NCBI RefSeq assembly: GCF_039545795.1
Contig: NZ_CP154260.1
Span: 6,329,001 to 6,393,000, forward strand
Reading direction: 5' to 3'
Source of the DNA: Chitinophaga niabensis
Lineage (GTDB): Bacteria; Bacteroidota; Bacteroidia; Chitinophagales; Chitinophagaceae
Length of the DNA stretch: 64,000 bases
Shown here: positions 18,036 to 27,481 of the stretch, piece after piece
Layout: every line of letters starts with the position of its first letter
Position numbering within the stretch: the first letter of the stretch is position 1
Notes under the pieces: model-generated
Told to the model about the DNA's origin: nothing
Database searches by the model: none
What the model saw: the letters and a program-made list of their open reading frames with translations, nothing else
Translations under genes and position numbers: made by a program

Positions 18036-19448
18036 ATGCAAAAACTGCTATACTTCCTTATCTGCCTTTGCAGCACTTTTTCCCTCCATGCACAGGGATA
18101 CAATATCACGGTTCAATTGAAAGGATATCAATCGGGTACGGTGTACCTGGGGCATTACATGGGTAAAACCACGTATGTAATGGATTCCGCACAGATCAGT
18201 AATGAAGGCATTGCGGTATTAAAAGGCCCTGAGAAACAGCCCGGAGGTATTTATATGGTGGTACTTCCAGGAAAAACCCGCTATGTTGAAATGCTGATGG
18301 ACAAGGTGCAGACCTTTTCCGTTTCAATAGATACCAGCGATCTTTCCGGCAAAACAGTTTATAAGAATTCTCCGGATAACGATATGTTTTCCGCGTACAA
18401 TAAATTCCTTTCTTCCCAGTCTGATATCATGAATGATATTCAGCAGAAGCTGGCAGCAGCCCGCACTGCGGAAGACACTGCAAAAGTCCGCCCCCTTTCT
18501 GAAGGGCTGGGTAAAAAGTTGCTGGCATACAGGGATAACATCATCCGGCAGCAGCCGCAAACCCTCCTGGCCAGTATCTTTAAGGCGATGCGGGAAACAG
18601 AGGTGCCTCCTATGCCGCGGAAAAAAGACGGCAGCCTGGATTCCACCTATCCCTACCTGTATTTTAAAGCGCATTACTGGGATGATGTGGACCTTAGTGA
18701 CGGAAGGCTGGTAAGGACCCCTATTATTGAAAACCGTCTTACGAGGTATTTTAACCAGTTGGTGGCGCCTATCCCGGATTCCGTGATCCTGGAAGGGGAC
18801 AGGCTGATCGCTAAAACCAGGAAAGATAAAGAGAGCTTTAAGTATGTGGTATGGTGGCTTACGCATACCTATGAAGGTTCTCCGATCATGGGCATGGATG
18901 CGGTTTTTGTACACCTGGTGGAAAAGTATTACGTCACAAAACAGGCTTACTGGGTAACGGAGGAGCAAAATCAAAAGATCATCGACAGGGCTTTTACCAT
19001 TGCACCTAACCTGATCGGCCAGAAGGCAGCTGCGCTGCCATTGGTAGATACAGCAGGCAGGCCTAAAGCCCTCTACGATATCAAATCAAAATATACGGTA
19101 TTGGTTTTCTGGGACCCTACCTGCGGGCATTGTATTACAGAGGTACCCAGGCTGGATTCTGCTTACAAGGCAAGCTGGAAAAAGAAAGGGGTAGCTATGT
19201 ATGGCGTTAAAACAGAAGGTACACAGGCTGAGTGGACCCAATTCATTAAAGACAAAAACCTCGTTGGCTGGACGCATGTATGGGACCCCGGTTATAAGAG
19301 TAATTACCGTAAGTTCTATGATGTATACAGCACGCCGCTTGTTTATCTGCTGGACGAGAATAAAAAGATCCTTGCCAAACGCCTTGGGGTGGAACAATTG
19401 GAGGAATTCCTGGACAGGGAAGCAAAAGGTACTGCCGCAAAACGTTGA
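18036..19448 (+). CDS. TlpA-like thioredoxin-domain protein with N-terminal DUF4369-type domain
   Basis: A 470-residue exported protein; the signal peptide ends near LHAQ (~20). Residues ~22-115 form a beta-rich DUF4369-like domain (YNITVQLKGYQSGTVYLGHY). A helical middle (~120-330) resembles DUF5106. The C-terminal thioredoxin/AhpC-like domain has the CGHC active site (C363/C366) in WDPTCGHCITEVP and the cis-Pro motif STPLVYLL. Such proteins act in the periplasm as thiol-disulfide oxidoreductases. The physiological partner is unknown. It is divergent from rlmD and followed by three outer-membrane barrel genes, whose folding it could conceivably assist (inference only). Confidence 0.9.
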   Translation: MQKLLYFLICLCSTFSLHAQGYNITVQLKGYQSGTVYLGHYMGKTTYVMDSAQISNEGIAVLKGPEKQPGGIYMVVLPGKTRYVEMLMDKVQTFSVSIDTSDLSGKTVYKNSPDNDMFSAYNKFLSSQSDIMNDIQQKLAAARTAEDTAKVRPLSEGLGKKLLAYRDNIIRQQPQTLLASIFKAMRETEVPPMPRKKDGSLDSTYPYLYFKAHYWDDVDLSDGRLVRTPIIENRLTRYFNQLVAPIPDSVILEGDRLIAKTRKDKESFKYVVWWLTHTYEGSPIMGMDAVFVHLVEKYYVTKQAYWVTEEQNQKIIDRAFTIAPNLIGQKAAALPLVDTAGRPKALYDIKSKYTVLVFWDPTCGHCITEVPRLDSAYKASWKKKGVAMYGVKTEGTQAEWTQFIKDKNLVGWTHVWDPGYKSNYRKFYDVYSTPLVYLLDENKKILAKRLGVEQLEEFLDREAKGTAAKR

Positions 19449-19526
19449 TTTATAATCATATATAACAGCAAGAAGCTCCTTTGGCACGTTCTTTGGAATT
19501 ACCGGTCATAATCAAACTACTAGGTT

Positions 19527-20234
19527 ATGACGAAAAAGATTGTTCTCTCATGTGTGGCTATAGGATTATCCGTAGCTGCCATGGCTCAGGCAAGGGTAGG
19601 TATTAAAGGCGGGTATAACCTTGCTAATATTACTACCGGAAGCGGCGGGAATGTAGAAGAAAACAAGTTTAAAAGCTCTTTCAACGTAGGCGTTATCGCG
19701 GATTTTCCGCTTTCCCCCGTTCTTTCACTTCAACCCGGTGTATTCTATACCGGTAAAGGTTCTAAACTGGAAAGGGGAGAACCTGGAGATGCTACTTACT
19801 TCAAAACCTCCACCAATCCTCAATACATTGAAATTCCCGTAAACCTTGTGGGTAAGATCCCCGTGGGTGAAGATACCCGCATCTTCTTTGGTGCCGGTCC
19901 TTATGCCGCTTTCGGTGTAGGCGGTAAGAACAAGTATGCGCTTGGCCCTGTAAGTGGTGAATCCAAGATCAAATGGGATGATGATACCCCGTTTGACAAT
20001 ACAGATCCTAACCAGGGGTATGACAAGTACAAACGTTTTGACTACGGCGGTAATTTGCTGGCCGGTGTTGAGGTGGGCAACTTCCTTATTTCCGCGCAGT
20101 ATGGTTTAGGTTTTGCCAAGATCCTCTCCGGAGCGGATGATTCCCGTGATGATAAAAGCAAGAACAGGGTATGGAGTTTTTCAGTCGGTTACCTTTTTGG
20201 AGGTAGCGGAAGCGGTAAAAACAAAGTTGAATAG
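19527..20234 (+). CDS. Outer membrane beta-barrel protein (porin family, copy 1)
   Basis: A 235-residue protein with a signal peptide ending at AMAQA (~21) and the OMP_b-brl pattern: RVGIKGGYNLANI at the start, LSLQPGVFYTGKGSKLE, YIEIPVNLVGKIP, IFFGAGPYAAFGVGGK and a final SFSVGYLFGG strand. This gives about eight amphipathic strands. Members are small outer-membrane barrels of mostly unknown function, some acting as pores or adhesins. It is the first of three tandem paralogues that share the order of motifs but differ in loops. Confidence 0.9.
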   Translation: MTKKIVLSCVAIGLSVAAMAQARVGIKGGYNLANITTGSGGNVEENKFKSSFNVGVIADFPLSPVLSLQPGVFYTGKGSKLERGEPGDATYFKTSTNPQYIEIPVNLVGKIPVGEDTRIFFGAGPYAAFGVGGKNKYALGPVSGESKIKWDDDTPFDNTDPNQGYDKYKRFDYGGNLLAGVEVGNFLISAQYGLGFAKILSGADDSRDDKSKNRVWSFSVGYLFGGSGSGKNKVE

Positions 20235-20307
20235 TAAACATTTTTGAGGCTAAAGCATTATTTAGTCTGAATACACCATTTTCATCCTAACGATAAATAT
20301 AAAAACA

Positions 20308-20934
20308 ATGAAAAAAGTATTGTTATCCTTTGCAGTTATGTTGGTGGCGGGTGCTTCTTTTGCACAGGTTAAGTTTGGCATAACAGCAGGACCGAGCTTT
20401 TCAAGTACCACCTACAAGAATCCGTTGGTGAACAACGGGAACAAAAAGACCAGTGATATGTTAACGGGGCTCCGTGCAGGGGTGACCGTAGACCTTCCGC
20501 TGGCAGATGAATTCTTTATTCAGCCCAGCCTTTTATATGTAGGCAAAGGCGGTAAACAGGAAAATGCCCTGGGAGCAGACATTAAAACCCGGCTACATTA
20601 CCTGGAACTCCCCCTCAACTTTATGTACAAACCGGAAGTAGGAGCAGGTAACCTGTTCATTGGCCTTGGCCCTTACTTCTCTTATGCATTAGGCGGTAAA
20701 GTGGGAGACAATGATATCGACTTCGGAAGCGACAACGCTTTGCAGACCAAAAGAATGGATGCGGGTGCCAACTTCCAGGTGGGATATGAGTTGCCGATGG
20801 GCCTGAACTTTGGTCTTCATACAGACCTTGGCCTGGTAAACATCAATGGTGCCGGTGATGACGACAACAGGGTAAAGAACACCTCCTTTGGTGTTTCTGT
20901 TGGATACAAGTTCGGCAGCATGATGCGCCGTTAA
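20308..20934 (+). CDS. Outer membrane beta-barrel protein (porin family, copy 2)
   Basis: A 208-residue paralogue of the preceding gene, 73 bp downstream. The signal peptide ends at SFAQ (~20). KFGITAGPSFSSTTYK, FIQPSLLYVGKGGKQE, LHYLELPLNFMYKP, LFIGLGPYFSYALGGK and the terminal FGVSVGYKFGS correspond one to one with the strands of copy 1. It is shorter in the loops. A strong intrinsic terminator follows at 20964, so copies 1 and 2 may form one transcript. Confidence 0.9.
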   Translation: MKKVLLSFAVMLVAGASFAQVKFGITAGPSFSSTTYKNPLVNNGNKKTSDMLTGLRAGVTVDLPLADEFFIQPSLLYVGKGGKQENALGADIKTRLHYLELPLNFMYKPEVGAGNLFIGLGPYFSYALGGKVGDNDIDFGSDNALQTKRMDAGANFQVGYELPMGLNFGLHTDLGLVNINGAGDDDNRVKNTSFGVSVGYKFGSMMRR

Positions 20935-21283
20935 GAGAGAGAACACATTCCTGTTCATAAACAGGCAGGTTAAGCATTACGAAACATTGCAATGCTTGGC
21001 CTGCCGTTTTTTTTGCCCTTTTTTAAACAATTCGGCACCCCTTTTGTTATCTCTCTTGCTTTCAGGCAGAGAGAAGAAGGACTGTTTCACTATGTAAAAA
21101 CTGATAGTTCACGATTATTTAACCACAAATTTGACCACCTGGGCTCCCCGCTGTTATAAAGTTGTGAAAGAATGTATTAAGTTTGATCCCAATAACAGTG
21201 AGAGCACACATTTAGCATAGTTCTATTATTGAGCACGTACTATCCCCTAAGTAATAAGAAGCCCCTATCTAAACACGTATTTT
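20935..21283. other. Intergenic region between porin copies 2 and 3
   Basis: 349 bp. It holds the terminator at 20964-21014 and the presumed promoter region of copy 3, in which I cannot identify an exact TAnnTTTG box. No other gene seen. Confidence 0.55.
20964..21014 (+). terminator. Rho-independent terminator after porin copy 2
   Basis: 15-bp stem (20964-20978 with 20991-21005, two G-T pairs), 12-nt loop, then a G and eight T residues. Confidence 0.85.
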
Positions 21284-21997
21284 ATGAAAAAAACAGGTCT
21301 GCTGACCATTTTTTTGACCTCATTCGTATTGGGTGTACAGGCGCAAGTGAGCGTTGGCATCAGATCCGGCTACACGGCGGCGAATATGAAAATTTCCGGA
21401 GATGTGCGCAGTGAATTGGGAGATGTGACCGGTAACATGAAAACATTCCATGGCTGGCATCTTGATCTGGTGATCAATATGCCGCTGAGCAATGGATTTT
21501 ACCTTCAGCCCGTAGTCCGTTATATCACTAAGGGAACGGGTTTTCAGGCATCGCGGATCCCCAAGGCAGAATTGGATGGGGTATACATTCCTAATGGAAG
21601 CCGGATGAAACTGAACTACCTGGAGTTACCGGTTAATCTCGTATATAAGTTTCCGTTAGGAACAGGGAATGTTGCTGCCGGATTTGGACCTTATGTGGGA
21701 TATGGCTTGCGTGGCCGGTATGATTTTGATATTACCCAGAATGGCCGGAGCATTACACAGAATTCAAAGCAGGTGCAGTTTTCCCGCCGCTCAGATAATA
21801 ACCTGGCAGTTGTACGGATGTATCCATGGGATGCAGGGGCTAATTTTGCACTGGGATATGAATTTGATAATGGCTTAATGGTAGGCGCCAATTACAGCAT
21901 GGGGCTTACGGATATTGACCGGATAGATAAAATGAGCAGTAAGAACCAATACCTGGGAATCAGTGTTGGCTTTTTGTTTAACCGGGAAGATTACTGA
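21284..21997 (+). CDS. Outer membrane beta-barrel protein (porin family, copy 3)
   Basis: A 237-residue third paralogue with its own upstream region. The signal peptide is cleaved near VQAQ (~21). The strand motifs are VSVGIRSGYTAANMK, FYLQPVVRYITKGTGF, MKLNYLELPVNLVYKFP, VAAGFGPYVGYGLRG and a terminal YLGISVGFLFN. It is more divergent than copies 1 and 2 and carries a longer polar loop around residues 145-165 (QNGRSITQNSKQ). An outer-membrane location is well supported, the function is not. Confidence 0.9.
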   Translation: MKKTGLLTIFLTSFVLGVQAQVSVGIRSGYTAANMKISGDVRSELGDVTGNMKTFHGWHLDLVINMPLSNGFYLQPVVRYITKGTGFQASRIPKAELDGVYIPNGSRMKLNYLELPVNLVYKFPLGTGNVAAGFGPYVGYGLRGRYDFDITQNGRSITQNSKQVQFSRRSDNNLAVVRMYPWDAGANFALGYEFDNGLMVGANYSMGLTDIDRIDKMSSKNQYLGISVGFLFNREDY

Positions 21998-22024
21998 TCG
22001 CCTATAAAACTATATTTTATAAAA

Positions 22025-22062
22025 GAAGCCGTCCATGTGGGCGGCTTCTTTTTTTATTTTTT
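22025..22062 (+). terminator. Rho-independent terminator after porin copy 3
   Basis: 10-bp stem GAAGCCGTCC/GGGCGGCTTC (one G-T pair), loop ATGT, then TTTTTTTTATTTTTT. Confidence 0.9.
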
Positions 22063-22090
22063 ACGTGGGGGTAAAGCTATTTACCTACGT
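22063..22090. repeat. Inverted repeat between two terminators
   Basis: GGTAAA-GCTA-TTTACC flanked by ACGT on both sides. It lies after the porin terminator and before the metF terminator, so neither gene explains it. Confidence 0.45.
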
Positions 22091-22154
22091 CTTAATATTA
22101 GCAATACATCACCAATAAGTTTTTTAACAAAAACAAAGGTGTGACAGTTATAGG

Positions 22155-22194
22155 GAAAAAAGGCCATCGCGTATCTACGTAATGGCTATTTTTT
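22155..22194 (-). terminator. Terminator downstream of metF
   Basis: Read leftward, GCCAT and ATGGC arms enclose complementary CGTA/TACG, followed by CCTTTTTT; the + side is also T-rich. Directly after the metF stop codon. Confidence 0.7.
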
Positions 22195-22199
22195 TGTGC

Positions 22200-23153
22200 C
22201 TACATTACTGTTTCCACTACTTTGCGTACTACATGAGGTTTGCCCAGGGTGTAGTAATGCAATACAGGGACACCGGCAGCTTTCAGTTCTTTTGATTGCT
22301 GGATCAGCCATTCAGTACCTACCAGTTCCACCTCTTTATCTGTTTTGCATTTATTCACTTCTGTGTACAGATCTTCCGGCATATCCACATGGAAAGTACG
22401 GGGTAATATGGTCATTTGTTTCTTTGTGCTGAGGGGTTTCAGCCCCGGAATGATAGGAATGGTGATGCCCATTTCCCGGCATTTTGCTACAAAGTCGAAA
22501 TACTTTTTATTATCAAAGAACATCTGGGTAACGATGTAATCGGCCCCGGCTTCTACTTTGCGCTGGAGGTACATCAAATCCGTTTGCATATTAGGCGCCT
22601 CGAAATGTTTTTCCGGATAGGCTGCGATGCCGATGCAGAATTTGGTTTTGAGGCCTCCCATAAGGTCTTCTTCCAGGTAGATACCATTGTTCATCTGGGC
22701 TACCTGCTGGAGGAGATCAATGGCGTAACGGTGACCATTAGGGTGGGCTTCAAAGAAAGTTTCATTTTTCGGCGCGTCTCCACGGAGTACCAGTACATTG
22801 TCTATACCCAGGAAGTTCAGGTCTATGAGGGCGTTTTCCGTTTCTTCTTTGCTGAAACCACCACAGATCAGGTGCGGAACCGCATCTACCTGGTAGTGGT
22901 TCATGATGGCCGCACAGATACCAACCGTTCCGGGGCGTTTACGGATCTCTACTTTATCAAAAGAGCCATCCGCGCGTTTTTTGAACATATGTTCACTACG
23001 GTGATAAGTAACATTGATAAAAGAAGGCTTGAATTCCATGAGGGGGTCCAGATGGTCGTAGATGGATTCAATACTTTTCCCTTTCAGGGGCGGCAATATC
23101 TCAAAGGAGATCAATGTATCTTTTGCCTGGGAAATATGTTCAGTAACTTTCAT
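22200..23153 (-). CDS. metF: Methylenetetrahydrofolate reductase
   Basis: A 317-residue TIM-barrel flavoprotein that reduces 5,10-methylene-THF to 5-methyl-THF, the methyl donor for the MetH proteins encoded near 54.6-58.3 kb. Motifs seen: SFEILPPLKGKSIE (the catalytic Glu region), FINVTYHRSEH, VLRGDAPKNE, YIVTQMFFDNKKYF and IPIIPGLKPLS. It is a single-gene unit with its own promoter (TATCTTTG at 23182-23189) and terminator. No SAM or cobalamin riboswitch is visible in the ~25-nt leader. Confidence 0.96.
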   Translation of the reverse strand: MKVTEHISQAKDTLISFEILPPLKGKSIESIYDHLDPLMEFKPSFINVTYHRSEHMFKKRADGSFDKVEIRKRPGTVGICAAIMNHYQVDAVPHLICGGFSKEETENALIDLNFLGIDNVLVLRGDAPKNETFFEAHPNGHRYAIDLLQQVAQMNNGIYLEEDLMGGLKTKFCIGIAAYPEKHFEAPNMQTDLMYLQRKVEAGADYIVTQMFFDNKKYFDFVAKCREMGITIPIIPGLKPLSTKKQMTILPRTFHVDMPEDLYTEVNKCKTDKEVELVGTEWLIQQSKELKAAGVPVLHYYTLGKPHVVRKVVETVM

Positions 23154-23181
23154 ATTTTAAAGCGGTAATTATAAAACCACG

Positions 23182-23189
23182 CAAAGATA
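23182..23189 (-). promoter_or_regulatory. -7 promoter box of metF
   Basis: TATCTTTG on the minus strand, an exact TAnnTTTG match, 28 bp upstream of the metF ATG. The -33 region has no perfect TTTG. Confidence 0.65.
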
Positions 23190-23278
23190 TTATTTAGGAT
23201 ATTAATTAACTAATAGCCAATAAATGGTTAAAAATGTTTATCTATCGTCCTAAACCGTGGTTCATTCCCCTATTTTAC

Positions 23279-23286
23279 TATTTTTG
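23279..23286 (+). promoter_or_regulatory. -7 promoter box of the lptB operon
   Basis: TATTTTTG, an exact TAnnTTTG match, 14 bp before the lptB ATG; the predicted leader is only a few nucleotides. Confidence 0.6.
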
Positions 23287-23300
23287 CTGAGATTCAGTTT

Positions 23301-24062
23301 ATGGCGCTAAGAATACATACACAACAATTGGTTAAGAGATACCGGGCAAGGACCGTGGTAAATCACGTATCTGTGGAAGTTACGCAGGGAGAGATCGTGG
23401 GGCTTTTAGGGCCCAATGGTGCGGGAAAGACCACTACCTTTTATATGGTGGTAGGGCTTATCAAGCCGGATGAGGGAGAGGTTTTCCTGAATGATCAGAA
23501 TATCACCAAGCTGCCGATGTACAAAAGAGCGCAGATGGGAATTGGCTACCTTCCGCAGGAAGCCAGCATTTTCCGTAAGCTGAGCGTAGAGGATAATATT
23601 GCCGCTGTATTGGAAATGACGAAGCTGAACAAGGCGGACCAGAAAGAGAAACTGGAACAGCTGTTAACGGAATTCCGTTTACAACACGTAAGGAAAAGCC
23701 CCGGAGATGTGCTCAGTGGGGGGGAACGCCGTAGAACGGAAATTGCCCGAGCCCTGGCAGTGGACCCTAAATTCATCCTGCTGGATGAACCTTTTGCAGG
23801 GATTGACCCTATTGCCGTGGAAGATATCCAAGCCATAGTAGCTAAACTTAAATACCGGAACATTGGCATCCTGATCACGGACCACAACGTACAGGAAACC
23901 CTTTCCATTACAGACAGAGCCTATTTATTGTTTGAAGGTAAGATCCTCAAAGCCGGTACGGCCGAAGAACTAGCTGAAGATGAACAGGTAAGAAAAGTGT
24001 ATCTTGGCCAAAATTTCGTACTTCGCCGGAAAGATTACCTGGACGAAGCTGCGAAACAATAA
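23301..24062 (+). CDS. lptB: LPS export ABC transporter ATP-binding protein
   Basis: A 253-residue ABC ATPase: Walker [11 protein letters not shown]-loop region [16 protein letters not shown] (diagnostic of LptB), signature [15 protein letters not shown], Walker [14 protein letters not shown] and switch His in [11 protein letters not shown]. It powers LptFG to extract lipopolysaccharide from the inner membrane. The lptF, lptG and lptC genes are not nearby. It is the first of three same-strand genes with ~30-bp spacing and a TATTTTTG promoter box just upstream. Confidence 0.96.
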   Translation: MALRIHTQQLVKRYRARTVVNHVSVEVTQGEIVGLLGPNGAGKTTTFYMVVGLIKPDEGEVFLNDQNITKLPMYKRAQMGIGYLPQEASIFRKLSVEDNIAAVLEMTKLNKADQKEKLEQLLTEFRLQHVRKSPGDVLSGGERRRTEIARALAVDPKFILLDEPFAGIDPIAVEDIQAIVAKLKYRNIGILITDHNVQETLSITDRAYLLFEGKILKAGTAEELAEDEQVRKVYLGQNFVLRRKDYLDEAAKQ

Positions 24063-24092
24063 CTACTATCACAACCCTAGTTAAAACCTGGT

Positions 24093-25616
24093 ATGAAGAT
24101 TTTAAGTCCAGCTTTATCACAATTGGCCAGAATACGTATGGGCCGTATTGAGCATTTTATGCAATATCCGCTGCAGGTACAGCAGCAGGTATTTCAGAAT
24201 CTGCTTAGCGCTGCGCAGTACACGGAATTCGGCAAACAGTATGGCTTCTCAAATATTTTTAAGATCGACGAATTTAAACAACGCGTTCCCGTTCATAACT
24301 ATGAATCCATTAAACCCTACATCCAGCGTGTGATGGAAGGGCAGCAGAATGTGATCTGGAACACTCCCATAAAGTGGTTCGCCAAATCAAGCGGTACTAC
24401 TGCAGATAAAAGCAAATTCATTCCTGTTTCCGTAGAAAGCCTGGACGATTGCCATTACCGCGCAGGACGGGATGTGTTATCCCTTTATTATAATAACCTG
24501 CCGGATTCTGATGTGCTTACCGGTAAATCATTAGTGATCGGCGGCAGCCACCAGGTGAATAAACTGGCTCCAGACAGCGACAGCTATGCCGGAGACCTTA
24601 GCGCCGTGATGTTGCAGAACATGCCATTTTATGGAAACATGATCCGCACGCCGGACCTCTCCATTGCTTTAATGGATGAGTGGGAAGAAAAGATAGAACG
24701 CATGGCCAATGCGGTGATCCATGAAAATGTGACCTCTATTGCAGGGGTACCTACCTGGACGATCGTATTGATCAAACGGATATTTGAACTAACGGGTACA
24801 GACAATCTTGCGGATGTATGGCCTAACCTGGAACTGTATATGCATGGCGGTGTGAGCTTCACGCCTTACCGGGAACAGTTCAAAAAGCTGATCCGCAAGC
24901 CGAACATGAATTACCTGGAATCCTATAATGCATCCGAAGGTTTCTTTGCTGCACAGGATATCCTGGGAGAAGAAGGCTTGCTGCTTTTCCTGAACCATGG
25001 CATCTTCTATGAATTTATGCCGATGGAAGAATATGGCAAAGAGTTCCCCCGCACGCTGCAATTACATGAAGTGGAGACGGGAAAGAATTATGCGCTGGTG
25101 ATCAGTACTAACGGAGGCCTCTGGCGTTATCTTGTAGGCGATACCGTACAATTCGTATCCCTGGCACCTTACCGCATTCGTGTAAGCGGACGTACTAAAT
25201 CTTTTATCAACGCGTTTGGGGAAGAGCTGATCGTAGACAATACAGATAAAGCCATTGGAAAGGCATGTGAGATAACCGGTGCTATTGTGAATGACTATAC
25301 GGCGGCACCAATTTATTTCAGTGAAAGTGGTAGTGGCGGGCATGAGTGGCTGATTGAATTTGAAACCATGCCGGCAAACCTGGAAGCATTTATTGACGTA
25401 TTAGACAATACACTTAAGACGATCAATTCCGATTACGAAGCTAAACGCCATAAGGATATGGCATTGCAACGCCCCACTGTTCGTGTAATGGCCCAGGGTT
25501 GTTTCACGGAATGGCTGAAGAGTAAAGGTAAACTCGGCGGGCAGCATAAAGTTCCACGACTCAATAACGAGCGGCATATATTGGAGGAGATCCTCCGGTT
25601 CGTAGAAAAACACTAA
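24093..25616 (+). CDS. GH3 auxin-responsive promoter family protein (acyl-adenylate enzyme)
   Basis: A 507-residue member of the plant GH3-like branch of the ANL superfamily. The adenylating P-loop-like motif is WFAKSSGTTADKSKFIP, followed by NYLESYNASEGFFAAQD, WRYLVGDTVQF and the hinge region RIRVSGRTKSFINAFGEEL. Plant homologues conjugate amino acids to acyl hormones; bacterial substrates are generally unknown. Bacteroidota genomes usually carry one. Its place between lptB and fabG hints at acyl-chain or envelope lipid metabolism, but that is inference from a possible operon (30 and 32 bp gaps). Confidence 0.92.
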   Translation: MKILSPALSQLARIRMGRIEHFMQYPLQVQQQVFQNLLSAAQYTEFGKQYGFSNIFKIDEFKQRVPVHNYESIKPYIQRVMEGQQNVIWNTPIKWFAKSSGTTADKSKFIPVSVESLDDCHYRAGRDVLSLYYNNLPDSDVLTGKSLVIGGSHQVNKLAPDSDSYAGDLSAVMLQNMPFYGNMIRTPDLSIALMDEWEEKIERMANAVIHENVTSIAGVPTWTIVLIKRIFELTGTDNLADVWPNLELYMHGGVSFTPYREQFKKLIRKPNMNYLESYNASEGFFAAQDILGEEGLLLFLNHGIFYEFMPMEEYGKEFPRTLQLHEVETGKNYALVISTNGGLWRYLVGDTVQFVSLAPYRIRVSGRTKSFINAFGEELIVDNTDKAIGKACEITGAIVNDYTAAPIYFSESGSGGHEWLIEFETMPANLEAFIDVLDNTLKTINSDYEAKRHKDMALQRPTVRVMAQGCFTEWLKSKGKLGGQHKVPRLNNERHILEEILRFVEKH

Positions 25617-25648
25617 TTCAAACTAAAGCTAAAACCTATCTGTTTAAA

Positions 25649-26398
25649 ATGAAATTACTCAACAACAAAGTAGCCATCGTAACTGGAGCAAGCCGTGGGA
25701 TCGGAGAAGCGATCGCGTTGAAATTTGCAGATGAAGGAGCTAATGTTGCGTTTACGTACGTAAGTTCTGACGAGAAAGCAAAAGCCCTGGAAGCTAAACT
25801 GATCGCAAAAGGAGTGAAAGCCAAAGCATATAAAAGTAATGCCGGTGTATTTGAAGAATGTGATGCGCTGGTAACGGATGTGTTGAAGGAATTTGGTACG
25901 GTGGATATTTGTGTAAATAATGCCGGCATCTCTAAAGATAACCTGCTGTTGCGTATGAGTGCTGAACAATGGGATGAGGTGATGGATGTGAACCTGAAGA
26001 GTGTTTTCAATATGACCAAGCTGGTGATGCGCCCGATGATGAAAGCCAAAAGCGGCAGCATCATTAATATGAGCTCTATTATTGGTATGAAAGGTAACGC
26101 AGGCCAGAGTAGCTATGCTGCTTCCAAAGCCGGTATCATCGGATTCTCCAAATCCATTGCCCAGGAAATAGGCAGCCGCAACATCCGGGTGAATGCAGTA
26201 GCACCGGGTTTTGTGGAAACGGATATGACCCATTATCTGAAAGATGGGGAAGGTGCAAAAAACTACCTGGATCAAATTCCTTTAGGCAAATTCGGTTCGC
26301 CGGAAGACATTGCAAATGTATGCCTCTTCCTGGCTTCAGACATGAGCGCTTATGTTACCGGGCAGGTACTGAGTGTTTGCGGCGGGTTAAATACCTGA
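25649..26398 (+). CDS. fabG: 3-oxoacyl-[acyl-carrier-protein] reductase
   Basis: A 249-residue short-chain dehydrogenase with the NAD(P)-binding TGASRGIGEAIA, the NNAG motif, catalytic Ser in INMSSIIGMKG and the YxxxK pair in SSYAASKAG, then PGFVETDMT. The sequence around NAGISKDNLLLRM is typical of FabG, which reduces 3-ketoacyl-ACP in fatty-acid elongation. Other SDR functions cannot be excluded by motif alone. It is the last gene of the lptB run and is followed by a perfect terminator. Confidence 0.93.
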   Translation: MKLLNNKVAIVTGASRGIGEAIALKFADEGANVAFTYVSSDEKAKALEAKLIAKGVKAKAYKSNAGVFEECDALVTDVLKEFGTVDICVNNAGISKDNLLLRMSAEQWDEVMDVNLKSVFNMTKLVMRPMMKAKSGSIINMSSIIGMKGNAGQSSYAASKAGIIGFSKSIAQEIGSRNIRVNAVAPGFVETDMTHYLKDGEGAKNYLDQIPLGKFGSPEDIANVCLFLASDMSAYVTGQVLSVCGGLNT

Positions 26399-26415
26399 TC
26401 CTTTTAAATAATTGA

Positions 26416-26447
26416 AAAAGGCTGGCGTTATAACGCCAGCCTTTTTT
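26416..26447 (+). terminator. Rho-independent terminator after fabG
   Basis: Perfect inverted repeat AAAAGGCTGGCGTTA/TAACGCCAGCCTTTT (15-bp arms) ending in a T run. Confidence 0.9.
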
Positions 26448-26545
26448 ATGATATAATATTCACCTATACCTCAGGAGAAGGAATGTAAAACACGTAGCGA
26501 ACCTGTGGTATACAAATGAAGTTTGCAGTCTCTGTTAAGATAGTA

Positions 26546-27424
26546 TCAGAATCGCTTGCCGGGGATCTCCACACGGAAGGTTTCCATACATTTCCTGTCC
26601 TGCAGGGTAACGAAAACCGTTTTACCGTCTTTCCCGCCGAACACGAGGTTGCTGGTGGATTTGCCTTTCATCTGAATTTCCCGGACCTGTTCTCCGGCAG
26701 GGCTGAGCACAACGATGGTACCTTTGCCATAACGCGTTACATAAAGATTACCCGCTTTATCGCATTTCATGCCATCAAATCCATGATCCGGAAACTCCGC
26801 AAAGAGGGTTTTATTGGAGATATTGCCTTTGGCGTCCACATCAAACTTCCATATTTTCCGTTGTACGCTTTCATTCACGTACAGTATTTTTTCATTCGGG
26901 CTTAATTCAATTCCATTGGTGGTACCCATGTTCGCAGTCAGCAGCACAGCTTTTCCTCCCGGGTCTATCCGCCAGATCTGACCTGTCTGCTCTTTCCAGT
27001 TAGGATCCGAGGCAAATACCTGGTCCTTTTTATTGATGCAGAGATCATTGGGCTGATTGAACTTTGAAGAGTGCACATACACACTCACTTTTTTGGAGGG
27101 CATGCTTACCTGCAATACATTGTGGCCTTTGAAATCAGCCAGGAGCATATTGCCTTTGCTGGTGAACTGAATGCTGTTGGCGATACTGCTATCCGGCAGT
27201 ATAACAAAGATCTCCCCCTTTCCATTGGAGGAATTGATCTTGCCGATCACACCGTCTTTAATAAAATTCACTACGAATAAATTGCCGGCTTTGTCGAAAT
27301 TGGGGCCTTCAATGTTAGAAGAGAACATATTTTCAGGGGTCAGATCTTTGGCGGTATAAAGTGGTTCCTGCGCGAAACCTGCCATGCTTAAGAGGAGGCT
27401 GATGGGGTAGAGGATGCGTTTCAT
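26546..27424 (-). CDS. SMP-30/gluconolactonase-family beta-propeller protein, secreted
   Basis: A 292-residue protein with a signal peptide ending at GFAQ (~19). It is a six-bladed propeller of the SMP-30/NHL type: recurring blade motifs such as DKAGNLFVVNF, QPNDLCINKKDQVFASDP, TTNGIELSPNEKILYVNES, GFDGMKCDKAGNLYVT and SNLVFGGKDGKTVFVT. The DG and TNG motifs hold the metal-site Asp/Asn residues of lactonases. Members hydrolyse sugar lactones or other esters, but the substrate is not predictable. Periplasmic. Divergent from the nucleoid-associated gene, 57 bp apart. Confidence 0.9.
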   Translation of the reverse strand: MKRILYPISLLLSMAGFAQEPLYTAKDLTPENMFSSNIEGPNFDKAGNLFVVNFIKDGVIGKINSSNGKGEIFVILPDSSIANSIQFTSKGNMLLADFKGHNVLQVSMPSKKVSVYVHSSKFNQPNDLCINKKDQVFASDPNWKEQTGQIWRIDPGGKAVLLTANMGTTNGIELSPNEKILYVNESVQRKIWKFDVDAKGNISNKTLFAEFPDHGFDGMKCDKAGNLYVTRYGKGTIVVLSPAGEQVREIQMKGKSTSNLVFGGKDGKTVFVTLQDRKCMETFRVEIPGKRF

Positions 27425-27481
27425 GCCCTGAAATTAAATTTTTTAGTGTAAAAGTACAAATGCGCCTAATTTGCAGCCCGT

